DNA of 5,947 nt from JANWHF01 sp036276235. Its GTDB lineage: Bacteria; Planctomycetota; Phycisphaerae; Tepidisphaerales; Tepidisphaeraceae. The number at the start of each line of letters is the position of its first letter. Within the stretch, counting starts at the first letter, position 1. The notes beneath the pieces were generated by a model that was given only the letters and a program-made list of their open reading frames with translations, was not told where the DNA came from and made no database searches. Of this stretch, positions 1-5,668 are shown one piece after another. Where the stretch lies: the NCBI GenBank assembly GCA_036276235.1, contig DATBDZ010000411.1, forward strand, positions 1 through 5,947. The letters run 5' to 3'. Made by a program: the position numbers and the translations under genes.

Positions 1-20
1 AACGCTTCGCTCTTGCTGAT

Positions 21-198
21 GTCGGCCGAGTACAGCCGACGCTTGCGGCGTACTGCAAGACCATGGGTTGGAAACCCATGCCACTAGGAGGACGCTTGTT
101 GAGTACAACAAGCCATGGGCTGGAACCGCTGGAACCCCATGCCACTTGAGTGGCGCTTGCGGCGTACCGCAAGCTCACGGGCGAGCCGCCCGTGCCAC
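21..198. repeat. Tandem array of composite hairpin repeats
   Basis: The sequence shows three degenerate composite units, starting at 40, 93 and 154, after a related partial hairpin at 21-40 (GTCGGC / GCCGAC around a GTAC-containing loop). Each unit has a first hairpin of the form CGCTTG...GTAC...CAAG: 40-59, 93-112 with arms CTTGTTG / CAACAAG, and 154-173 with arms CTTGCGG / CCGCAAG. Each then has a second hairpin: CATGGGTT / AACCCATG at 62-80, CATGGG / CCCATG at 114-141, and CACGGGC / GCCCGTG at 176-194. Each unit ends in GCCAC. The arms differ between units but their pairing is kept, which points to selection or copying at the level of structure. I recall similar dispersed hairpins in planctomycete intergenic DNA, but that is memory and was not searched. 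Unit spacing is 53 and 61 bases. A role in transcript ends or as REP-like mobile elements is possible but unproven. Confidence 0.8.
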
Positions 199-231
199 AA
201 AACCGCTCGCGCAAATTCTCGTTTGCCGCCA

Positions 232-260
232 TTCCCCTACCGTATCGGGCGCGGCATAAT
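232..260 (+). promoter_or_regulatory. Weak candidate promoter for the PDZ-protein gene
   Basis: CATAAT at 255-260 matches the sigma-70 -10 consensus at five of six positions. The hexamer at the right distance upstream, TTCCCC at 232-237 (17-base spacer), matches -35 poorly. The predicted transcript start would be about 55-60 bases before the ATG at 325. This is the most AT-rich point of the leader and lies after the repeat array, so the location is reasonable. Planctomycete promoters are poorly modelled by the E. coli consensus, so confidence is low. Confidence 0.25.
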
Positions 261-324
261 ATGTGTTGATCGTCGCCGATCGCATTGGTCGGCGCACCAA
301 CCCATCCCTGTTACGGGAGACCTC

Positions 325-879
325 ATGCGCGGTGCCTTTGGACTTGTGTCGTTACTGGTTGTCGGGGCGATTATCGCCCTGCTCTTTGCCAAGTACTCGA
401 TCCCTGCCGCACAGGAGGGAAAGAAAGCGCAGGACCAGGTGCGGCAATACAGCGGCCGCGACGATGACGGCACGCCGGCCGAGCGAACGATCAAACTGGA
501 TGCGGAGCCGGGCAGTGGTCCGCTGAAGGACCTGGTCGTCCTGAGCGTCACACCGGGCGGCGGAATGGAAAAATTCTACGGCTTGCGGGCCGGCGATAAG
601 ATCACCGCCATCGGCGATGTGGATGTCGCAACGCTACTTGCCGGAGGTAATGATCCCGACTTTGGTCGAGAAATGCTCGCCCAGGAAGGCTTCTCGAAGA
701 AGAAGCCGATCACCGTCATTCGCGACGGGCAGACGATGCAGCTTCCATCCGCCAGTGGCGCACCGCTCTCTACCGGCAATCCAAATCCGCAGAACCAGCA
801 GCCGGATTCCTCCGGCGGCGCCAAGCCGTCAAGCCCTCTTCAGGATCAGCTCAATCTCATTAAGGGCGCCGGACAATAA
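325..879 (+). CDS. Membrane-anchored PDZ-like domain protein (184 aa)
   Basis: The start is ATG at 325, because GGGAGA at 315-320 is a good ribosome binding site 4 bases upstream and the protein then opens directly with a transmembrane segment. An in-frame ATG at 115 lies inside the hairpin repeats and is unlikely. Residues about 4-22 form one hydrophobic helix with no cleavage site that I would trust, so the product is probably anchored with its C-terminus outside the cytoplasm. Residues about 55-142 read as a PDZ-like fold: VVLSVTPGGGMEKFYGLRAGD with DKITAIGDVDV, then a loop, then a closing strand (ITVIRDGQTMQLP). PDZ domains of this kind bind peptide tails or extended segments of partners. 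No protease domain is attached, so a binding or adaptor role is more likely than catalysis. Residues about 143-184 are a low-complexity tail rich in N, Q, P, S and G. TM plus PDZ is also the layout of GspC of type II secretion, but the linker shows no recognisable GspC homology region. The gene converges on the CvpA-family gene with 3 bases between stop codons. Confidence 0.85.
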   Translation: MRGAFGLVSLLVVGAIIALLFAKYSIPAAQEGKKAQDQVRQYSGRDDDGTPAERTIKLDAEPGSGPLKDLVVLSVTPGGGMEKFYGLRAGDKITAIGDVDVATLLAGGNDPDFGREMLAQEGFSKKKPITVIRDGQTMQLPSASGAPLSTGNPNPQNQQPDSSGGAKPSSPLQDQLNLIKGAGQ

Positions 880-882
880 CCG

Positions 883-2868
883 CTATTTGGTAATCGGCTC
901 ACCCTGCAGCACTTTCACGGTCTGATCGCCGAAGAACAGTTCTCTGGGCTCAACCCCATTGGGCATGAGGAAGATCAGGCCGGTCAGCTTCGGCGGCCCG
1001 CTTGGAAGTGAGCTGAAGGGAACCGCCTCATCCGACATTGAATATTGTGCAATAAGGCGATCCTCGCCGCCGAAACTGACGACCGCCCACGCTCCGTATG
1101 GGGCGAGGCGTTTGTTGTCGCTGGTTTGCAGCTTGAATGTGTTGAGCTGCTGCGCCCATTGCCACGGCTCGTTGGGCTGGTTGCCGGTGATCTGCAGGAT
1201 TTGCTGACCTTCGGGGACCGCCAACTCGCGCGTGCTGTATTCGCCCGCGCCGAGCTTTGTCATGCTCACTTTGGGATCGACGGTAAGCGAGCGGAATTTC
1301 TTGTCCTGCATCAGGGCGGTGACGCCGGTGGCATCGACGGTGATCATCGCCGACTTGCCGGCGGCATCGGCCGGTACCGCCACCGCGGCGGGCAGCAACG
1401 TCGATTTGCTCATGCTGGCGTAGTTGAAGCTTTTCCCGCCGATGCTCGCGACGTTTTGCTGGGCCGAAGTGAAGCTGCCGCGCCCGGCGTTCGGCGCGGT
1501 GTTGGCGCGAGCCGTCTGCGTGGCCGCGCCCCGGGCAGGCTGCGCCGCAGGTTGCGGCGTCGTCGCAACAGCAGGCGTGCCCTCGAAAGGTCTCTCCGGC
1601 TGTATCACGCCCATCGCCACGCCGTTCAACGCCTTGGGCACGCTGCTCAGCACTTTCGAGCCGAGCGATTCCCGCGACATGCGCTTGTACTCAATGAAGA
1701 CATTCTCGGCGATTTTTTCGTTGCCCGGCTTTGAATCGCCAAGGAAGCCGTCCTTATCGACAACAAAGAGCACGTCCAGGCCGTGCGTCTGGCCGCCCGT
1801 GACATCGATCAGCAGATAATCGTCCAGCTTGTTCAGGAAAACGGTTCCCTTGTCATCGATGATCCCCCACGGATAGTAGTCGGTCGGGACGAGCGCGCCC
1901 GTCTCGTCCTTATGATTGGCCAACAGCCGAATCGTCGCGGGGCTTAAGCGGATGAACGATGTTCCCTTGTCCTTGGCCGACTCACTAAAGACCAGGCGGA
2001 ATTGCAGCATCAATTGATTTTTGTCCACCTTCGGCCCGCCGGACGTGATGGGTGTGCCGTTGGCGGTCATGACTCCGCTCCACTTGGCATGAACCGAAGC
2101 ATCGCGCACTTTGTTGGGCAGGAAGTCGGCCACATTGAGAGTTTGCAGCGGCGTGATGCTCGCCACGCTCATCGCTGGCGGCCCGTTGAGTGGATCAATC
2201 GCGATGTGGGCGGCGTCCGGCTGCATGCCGAGGCGCTGCGCGAAAACTTCCTTGAGAAAATCAGGATGTACGTCAGTAAGCTTTTGGCTTCCGGAAAGAG
2301 AGCCGTCGCTTACGTAGCGGACGGTGCCGATGAACAGATCATCGACATACATCGATTTGCGATCGCCTTCGTCAAAAATCCCCGGCTCGTTTCCGACAAG
2401 CTCGCCAAAAGTGGAGGCGTCCAAACCGCGCCCGCGGCGTTGGAGCACTGCGGCCCGGTCCTGCACCGCGTAGCGGGCGTATCCACCGGCTGCCGCATCA
2501 AATGGCATCTCCTGTGCCGCGACCGCGAATACCCCGACCGCAAAGGCAGCGGTAACCAGCGCCATAATGCCGCCGCCCACTTTATCGATCACCGCCGGAA
2601 GCACGATCCCCGCGGGAACCGACTTATCGAAAATCACGCGCAGGATGACATAGAACAACCCAAAAAGAATCAGCAGCACCATGGAGTTGGACACTGCGTT
2701 GGCATTGCGCTTCAGGAAAGATTCCACCACCCATTCATGCAGCGAGAAGGCCAGCAGCCCCGAAATGATGGTGAGGATTGCCGCCAGCGTCGCGCTGAAG
2801 AATCCCTGGATGTAATTGAAGAAGCCGATCGCCAGCACGAGAACGCCACACAGAATCATGAAAATCAT
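883..2868 (-). CDS. CvpA-family membrane protein with long C-terminal extension (661 aa)
   Basis: ATG at 2868 follows AGGAAA (2875-2880, minus strand) with a 6-base spacer. Residues 1-120 carry four hydrophobic helices (about 2-20, 24-44, 62-80 and 98-118) with Gly-rich turns and the CvpA-like pattern (LVLAIGFFNYIQGFFSAT, then IDKVGGGIMALVTAA). CvpA was named for colicin V production in E. coli. In mycobacterial MarP the same four-helix module anchors a periplasmic serine protease. Typical CvpA proteins are about 160-180 aa, so this one is several times longer. I see no GxSGG active-site motif, so it is not a MarP-type protease. Residues about 140-425 form a soluble region that I do not recognise. 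Residues about 428-476 are a P/A/T/Q-rich linker, and about 477-661 form a second soluble region of alternating beta-type sequence. By analogy with MarP the tail is probably extracytoplasmic (inference). It lies 69 bases downstream of the GspE-like gene on the same strand with no terminator between, so co-transcription is likely. A planctomycete-type envelope protein is the best description. Confidence 0.85.
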   Translation of the reverse strand: MIFMILCGVLVLAIGFFNYIQGFFSATLAAILTIISGLLAFSLHEWVVESFLKRNANAVSNSMVLLILFGLFYVILRVIFDKSVPAGIVLPAVIDKVGGGIMALVTAAFAVGVFAVAAQEMPFDAAAGGYARYAVQDRAAVLQRRGRGLDASTFGELVGNEPGIFDEGDRKSMYVDDLFIGTVRYVSDGSLSGSQKLTDVHPDFLKEVFAQRLGMQPDAAHIAIDPLNGPPAMSVASITPLQTLNVADFLPNKVRDASVHAKWSGVMTANGTPITSGGPKVDKNQLMLQFRLVFSESAKDKGTSFIRLSPATIRLLANHKDETGALVPTDYYPWGIIDDKGTVFLNKLDDYLLIDVTGGQTHGLDVLFVVDKDGFLGDSKPGNEKIAENVFIEYKRMSRESLGSKVLSSVPKALNGVAMGVIQPERPFEGTPAVATTPQPAAQPARGAATQTARANTAPNAGRGSFTSAQQNVASIGGKSFNYASMSKSTLLPAAVAVPADAAGKSAMITVDATGVTALMQDKKFRSLTVDPKVSMTKLGAGEYSTRELAVPEGQQILQITGNQPNEPWQWAQQLNTFKLQTSDNKRLAPYGAWAVVSFGGEDRLIAQYSMSDEAVPFSSLPSGPPKLTGLIFLMPNGVEPRELFFGDQTVKVLQGEPITK

Positions 2869-2937
2869 TGCGACTTTCCTTATCAGAGCATTGGGAATCC
2901 GAGTTCACAACACACAAAACCCGAACCTCGATCCCGC

Positions 2938-4626
2938 CTATTTTCGTGCCGGCGCCGGGCGGCGCGGGGCGGCCGCTTCGGCGTTCCCGCCGCCCTGGGC
3001 TTCGGGGCTTCCCTTGAGAATCCGAAGAACTTCCTGCACGCTCGTGTCACCTTTTTCAACCAGGGCAAACGCCTCTTCCTGAAGATAGCGCCCGCGCTGC
3101 TTGCGGAACGGCTGCGTGAGCGGCTTGCCCGCTTCAACCGCCTGGCGAATTTCGTCATCCACCACCAGGAACTCAAAGACGCCGGTGCGGCCTTTGTAAC
3201 GAAGATCGTTGCAGAATTCGCACGGGACCGGCCGCCCTTTCGGATCCATGATCGGCTGCGTGCGCGCCTGGAAAAGCTGAGTCACCTTCTCCGGATTCAT
3301 GTTCAGCTTTTTGAGCGCCGCCGGCTCAGGGGCGTAGGCGACTTTGCACGCCATGCAGAGCTTTCGCAGCACGCGGCCATTGACGATCAGCTTGAGCGCC
3401 TCGACCGCCAGATGATTATCGCCCACGAGTCGTCGCCATTGATCCAGCGCTTCGAAGGCGCTGTTGGCCCGCATCTCTACATAAATGCGCTTGCCGCCCT
3501 TGGCCGCCTCGATAATCGCGGCGGCGGTCTTGGGGTCCTCGACCTTGTCCACGAGCATCACATTGGGTTCCTGGCTGATGACCCAATCGACCATCTTGAA
3601 TTCTTCCGCGCCGGTCGCCGCTGGCGCGAGCTTGTTCAGGGTGACGCCTTCCAATTCCTCTTCGGAGAAGCGCTCGACACTTTGGATGAACTGCAACACG
3701 ACATCGTGTGCCTTGATGACGGCGTAAGAAAGGCTCGTCAGCCCCTGCGACTTTGGCGTGCTGAGAATCACGACGCCCGTGTTTTCGTTGATCGAATCCT
3801 TGAGCGTCTTGAGCTGAGCTTCGGTCAAGCCGAGCTTGTCGATCGTGTAATCGAATCGCTTCTTTGGATCGATCAGAATGCGAGCGTATTCGCCGGCTGT
3901 TGTACCGGCGGTTTGCACTTTGAGCTCGTGCTTGGTGCCGTCGAAGTTGGTGCGGATCGATCCGGTTTGCGGCTTGCGGCGTTCGTCAATATTCAGCTTG
4001 GCGGCATACTTAATGTACGCGATCGCATCGGCCCCAAGCTGCCGATCGATCGGCGTTCCGGAGTAAGTGAATCCATCGACGACATATCGCACCGCCAGCG
4101 CGCCGTTTTCCGGCACCAGATCGACCTGATCGGCCTTCTTGAAAATCGGATCGGCCAGCGCCTGCTGCATAGTGTCATACGCGGGGCGGTCGAGCGACTC
4201 GGCTTCGGGAACCGGCTCGGGCTTGCCGTCGCGGAAGATCTGAAGCTTTCCGGCTTCGGCCTTCTTTTCTTTCTTTGAGCCGAAGCTTTTGAGCCATGCG
4301 TTGAATTGCTTCTTCAGGTCTTTGAGACCGACGACCTTACTGCGCATGTAGAGGTAAACGCCGACCTCTGTGCCAAAAATGACCAGCAGCGCGATGACGC
4401 CGAACAAAAAGCCCGGCAGATACAGGAACAAGAAGAACGCGAGAATCAGGCCGGCGAGAAAGCTGACGTTGAAAGCAATGCGAGGCAGGTGGGCGGCGTG
4501 GGCATCTTTGTCGGCCCAAGTCATCAGCCGCGCCCAGATCAGCACGACCACCAGCAGAGGAATGACTTTCCAGGGGCTGATGTACCCGCCGAACTGAATA
4601 TCAGCCATCACGTGCAACCAACCCAT
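2938..4626 (-). CDS. Membrane-anchored GspE/PulE-family protein with degenerate ATPase motifs (562 aa)
   Basis: The start is ATG at 4626, preceded by AAGGAG (4632-4637) with a 5-base spacer. A TTG eight codons upstream (4650) would put this site inside the gene. Residues 19-37, 50-68 and 70-93 are three transmembrane helices, unlike ordinary GspE/PilB, which are soluble and dock on GspL/PilM-type partners. Residues about 145-260 match the N2 domain (ADQVDLVP, VRYVVDG, then IDERRKPQTG at 213-222). Residues about 284-301 align without gaps to the Walker A region (GVVILSTPKSQGLTSLSY), but the P-loop Lys is Leu296 and two P-loop glycines are Thr290 and Ser293. The Asp box reads SVERFSE (Arg319 for Asp). 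Walker B reads NVMLVDKVED (Lys361 for the catalytic Glu, Glu363 for Arg). The His box reads VEMRANSA (Arg386 for His). The zinc site is intact (C424xxC427, C469xxC472), as is YKGRTGVFEFLVVDDEIR (477-494). The C-terminal 24 residues are low complexity. The frame is open throughout. The family assignment is firm. Loss of ATPase activity and a scaffold role are inferences. Confidence 0.93.
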   Translation of the reverse strand: MGWLHVMADIQFGGYISPWKVIPLLVVVLIWARLMTWADKDAHAAHLPRIAFNVSFLAGLILAFFLFLYLPGFLFGVIALLVIFGTEVGVYLYMRSKVVGLKDLKKQFNAWLKSFGSKKEKKAEAGKLQIFRDGKPEPVPEAESLDRPAYDTMQQALADPIFKKADQVDLVPENGALAVRYVVDGFTYSGTPIDRQLGADAIAYIKYAAKLNIDERRKPQTGSIRTNFDGTKHELKVQTAGTTAGEYARILIDPKKRFDYTIDKLGLTEAQLKTLKDSINENTGVVILSTPKSQGLTSLSYAVIKAHDVVLQFIQSVERFSEEELEGVTLNKLAPAATGAEEFKMVDWVISQEPNVMLVDKVEDPKTAAAIIEAAKGGKRIYVEMRANSAFEALDQWRRLVGDNHLAVEALKLIVNGRVLRKLCMACKVAYAPEPAALKKLNMNPEKVTQLFQARTQPIMDPKGRPVPCEFCNDLRYKGRTGVFEFLVVDDEIRQAVEAGKPLTQPFRKQRGRYLQEEAFALVEKGDTSVQEVLRILKGSPEAQGGGNAEAAAPRRPAPARK

Positions 4627-4631
4627 CACAA

Positions 4632-4637
4632 CTCCTT
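4632..4637 (-). promoter_or_regulatory. Strong ribosome binding site that fixes the GspE-like start
   Basis: On the minus strand AAGGAG sits 5 bases before ATG at 4624-4626. The open frame extends upstream to TTG at 4648-4650, but that codon has no comparable site, and starting there would bury this near-perfect Shine-Dalgarno inside the coding sequence. I therefore use 4626 as the start. Confidence 0.8.
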
Positions 4638-4732
4638 GGAGGAGAGACAACCGCCGGGATGTTCACCGCGCAAACCGCAAATACGGCAGCGAACAGGAAG
4701 CCCGTCTCCGCACGAACTACAGCCTCCCGATT

Positions 4733-4761
4733 ATTGTATCACTCCGCCCCCATAGCGCGAA
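4733..4761 (-). promoter_or_regulatory. Candidate promoter for the GspE-like / CvpA transcript
   Basis: Reading the minus strand, TACAAT (4733-4738) matches the -10 consensus at five of six positions and stands in a locally AT-rich patch. At a 17-base spacer the -35 position holds TTCGCG (4756-4761), a weak match. Transcription would start near 4726, giving a leader of about 100 bases before ATG at 4626. The site lies between the repeat cluster (4805-5016) and the gene, so the two downstream minus-strand genes could be expressed independently of the small membrane gene at 5036-5425. Confidence 0.4.
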
Positions 4762-4804
4762 GTCCCCCGTGGGCGCGTTTAGCTCGTGTGCTGTGGGCGC
4801 CGCC

Positions 4805-4954
4805 GGTCGCGGTAATCCGAGTCGCCAAGCGCCTGCGCCGAGTAATCTACGAAGACGGCGGGCAGTGCCCGCCCTACGCGCCACTTTCCCCCGTAGGGCG
4901 GGCACTGCCCGCCGTGTTTTCCGAGCGGGGTGCCACAGGTCGCGGTACTCCGAG
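4805..4954. repeat. Direct repeat pair with GGTCGCGGTA core
   Basis: The 17-mer at 4805-4821 (GGTCGCGGTAATCCGAG) recurs at 4938-4954 with one change (A to C in GGTAC). A third, inverted and more diverged copy is visible at 4991-5005 (GCGAGTACGCCGACC). The two direct copies are 133 bases apart and flank the large inverted repeat at 4855-4915. They share the GTAC loop core seen in the hairpins at 21-173, apart from the 4805 copy, where it reads GTAA. Confidence 0.7.
4855..4915. repeat. Perfect 24-bp inverted repeat, each arm itself palindromic
   Basis: The arms 4855-4878 and 4892-4915 are exact reverse complements around a 13-base loop (4879-4891). Each arm contains a 17-base perfect palindrome (GGCGGGCA-G-TGCCCGCC at 4857-4873, and its partner in the second arm). 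The element can therefore form one long stem or two small cruciform hairpins. On the plus strand it is followed by GTTTT (4916-4920), but no plus-strand gene ends nearby. On the minus strand no T-run follows. I read it as a dispersed intergenic repeat rather than a terminator. Confidence 0.9.
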
Positions 4955-5016
4955 ACCTGTGCCTTTCCGCCACCGCAGAAGCGCAGGTCTGCGAGTACGC
5001 CGACCGGTGGCACCCC
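4927..5016. repeat. Compound inverted repeat with terminal GGGGTGCCAC arms
   Basis: GGGGTGCCAC (4927-4936) and GTGGCACCCC (5007-5016) are exact 10-bp inverted ends of a 90-base block. Inside, CACAGGTC (4934-4941) pairs with GACCTGTG (4954-4961) around a 12-base loop containing GTAC. CGCAG (4982-4986) pairs with CTGCG (4989-4993) in a small hairpin. The terminal TGCCAC is the same hexamer that ends the composite units at 79-84, 140-145 and 193-198. The block ends 19 bases before the stop codon of the gene at 5036. With no encoded protein it may be a non-autonomous repeat, mobilised in trans if at all. Confidence 0.75.
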
Positions 5017-5035
5017 TCTGTCACCCGGGCGCGTC

Positions 5036-5425
5036 TTACCCATTAAGCGTGATCCGCTCCGATTTCTCCGGCTCGCGCTCTTTAGGCATCTCACCGGTGC
5101 GAGGAACGATAATCGTTTCCTTCTCCCCGCCGCGGCGGACGACTTCGATCGTTTTGCCGATATCCCCCGCCAAATCGCGCACGCCCAATCCCCCCACGCT
5201 CATGAACAACAAGCCAATCGCTCCAATGATCAGAAACGAATCCAGAATGACGGCGAACACGCGAAACCCGCTCCCCGGCGTCGTTTGCCCGGCGACGTTG
5301 TCAAACAAGAAGGCCACCAGCACCGCCCCCAGCGCCGAGTAATACTGCGGCCGATTCTTCACCAGGCTCGGAAAAACCAGACAGACAAAGATAAATCCAA
5401 CGATAGCGGTAATAACGCCTTGCAT
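5036..5425 (-). CDS. Small membrane protein of unknown function (129 aa)
   Basis: I do not recognise a family. Hydrophobic helices span residues about 3-22, 29-46 and 55-80. They are followed by a hydrophilic tail (about 81-129) with charged stretches (RDLAGDIGKTIEVVRRGGEKE, then KEREPEKSER). Gly residues are frequent in and after helix 3 (GAIGLLFMSVGGLGVRD). With three helices the N- and C-termini should lie on opposite sides of the membrane. ATG at 5425 is chosen, and an in-frame TTG two codons upstream is possible. Neither has a clear Shine-Dalgarno, so translation may be weak or leaderless-like. It is on the same strand as the GspE-like and CvpA genes, but 409 bases of leader and repeats separate it from them, so a shared operon is possible but not shown. 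Even hydrophobic spacing, a sensible charged tail and a full open frame support a real gene. Confidence 0.75.
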   Translation of the reverse strand: MQGVITAIVGFIFVCLVFPSLVKNRPQYYSALGAVLVAFLFDNVAGQTTPGSGFRVFAVILDSFLIIGAIGLLFMSVGGLGVRDLAGDIGKTIEVVRRGGEKETIIVPRTGEMPKEREPEKSERITLNG

Positions 5426-5453
5426 AAGCAACCAAGATACCCGCGCGGATGTG

Positions 5454-5464
5454 ATTGGACCAAT
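5454..5464. promoter_or_regulatory. ATTGG-A-CCAAT palindrome at the candidate -10
   Basis: ATTGGACCAAT is a perfect 11-base palindrome about 30 bases before the ATG of the small membrane gene. It overlaps the first bases of the proposed -10 hexamer and the expected transcript start, which is a position where a dimeric repressor could act. The palindrome is short and could be chance. Confidence 0.3.
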
Positions 5465-5490
5465 AGAGGATCATCAAACGACCGATTCAA
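5462..5490 (-). promoter_or_regulatory. Candidate promoter for the small membrane gene
   Basis: Read on the minus strand, TTGAAT (5485-5490) is separated by 17 bases from TCTATT (5462-5467). Each matches the sigma-70 consensus at four of six positions. Transcription would start near 5455, about 30 bases before ATG at 5425. Spacing and location are good, but the hexamers are only moderate. Confidence 0.35.
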
Positions 5491-5668
5491 TTTGCCGGAT
5501 CACCCGGATGACTTAGATCAATTTCGCAGCGATTCCCGCCGCGCGACTTCGATCCAACTCAACCCGTCTTTCAACCCCGCCACAAGGGTCAAGCGCGACT
5601 CCGCGCGACTCTGTGCGCGATTTTCGTCCAGTCGCGGCTCATAAAAACTGACGTAAGTCAATCTCGAT

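Larger units (their letters stand above)
5426..5668. other. Gene-free upstream region of the small membrane gene
   Basis: No convincing coding frame is present on either strand. A minus-strand reading from ATG near 5642 gives only 17 residues, with no ribosome binding site. The region holds the candidate promoter at 5462-5490 and the palindrome at 5454-5464. The rest contains scattered GCGCGACT-type short repeats (5593-5611) but no structure that I can name. Confidence 0.5.

Noticed and set aside
40..198. CRISPR-like array
   Set aside because: The repeats are imperfect, have no unique spacers of constant length, and consist of hairpins throughout. No cas gene is present.
115..324. Extended N-terminus for the PDZ protein from ATG at 115
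   Set aside because: The extra 70 residues would be read from the hairpin repeats. The ATG at 325 has a Shine-Dalgarno and directly precedes the membrane helix.
883..2868. MarP-type periplasmic protease
   Set aside because: The four-helix anchor fits, but the tail has no GxSGG motif or other trypsin-like signature.
2002..4278. 758-codon open frame on the plus strand
   Set aside because: It lies antisense across the CvpA and GspE-like genes, and its translation is rich in H, R and Q with no domain. The opposite strand has recognisable families and good ribosome binding sites. Long antisense frames are common in GC-rich DNA.
2938..4626. Pseudogene call for the GspE-like gene
   Set aside because: The frame is intact over 562 codons, with a strong start site and conserved zinc-site and C-terminal motifs. 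Only catalytic residues are changed.
4627..4650. TTG start for the GspE-like protein at 4650
   Set aside because: It would place the AAGGAG site inside the coding region. ATG at 4626 is correctly spaced from it.
4855..4920. Rho-independent terminator
   Set aside because: The short T-run is on the plus-strand side, where no gene ends. On the minus strand, where the small membrane gene ends, no T-run follows.
4659..5644. Plus-strand open frames of 227 and 291 codons
   Set aside because: They run through palindromic repeats and antisense to the small membrane gene, with low-complexity R/P-rich translations.
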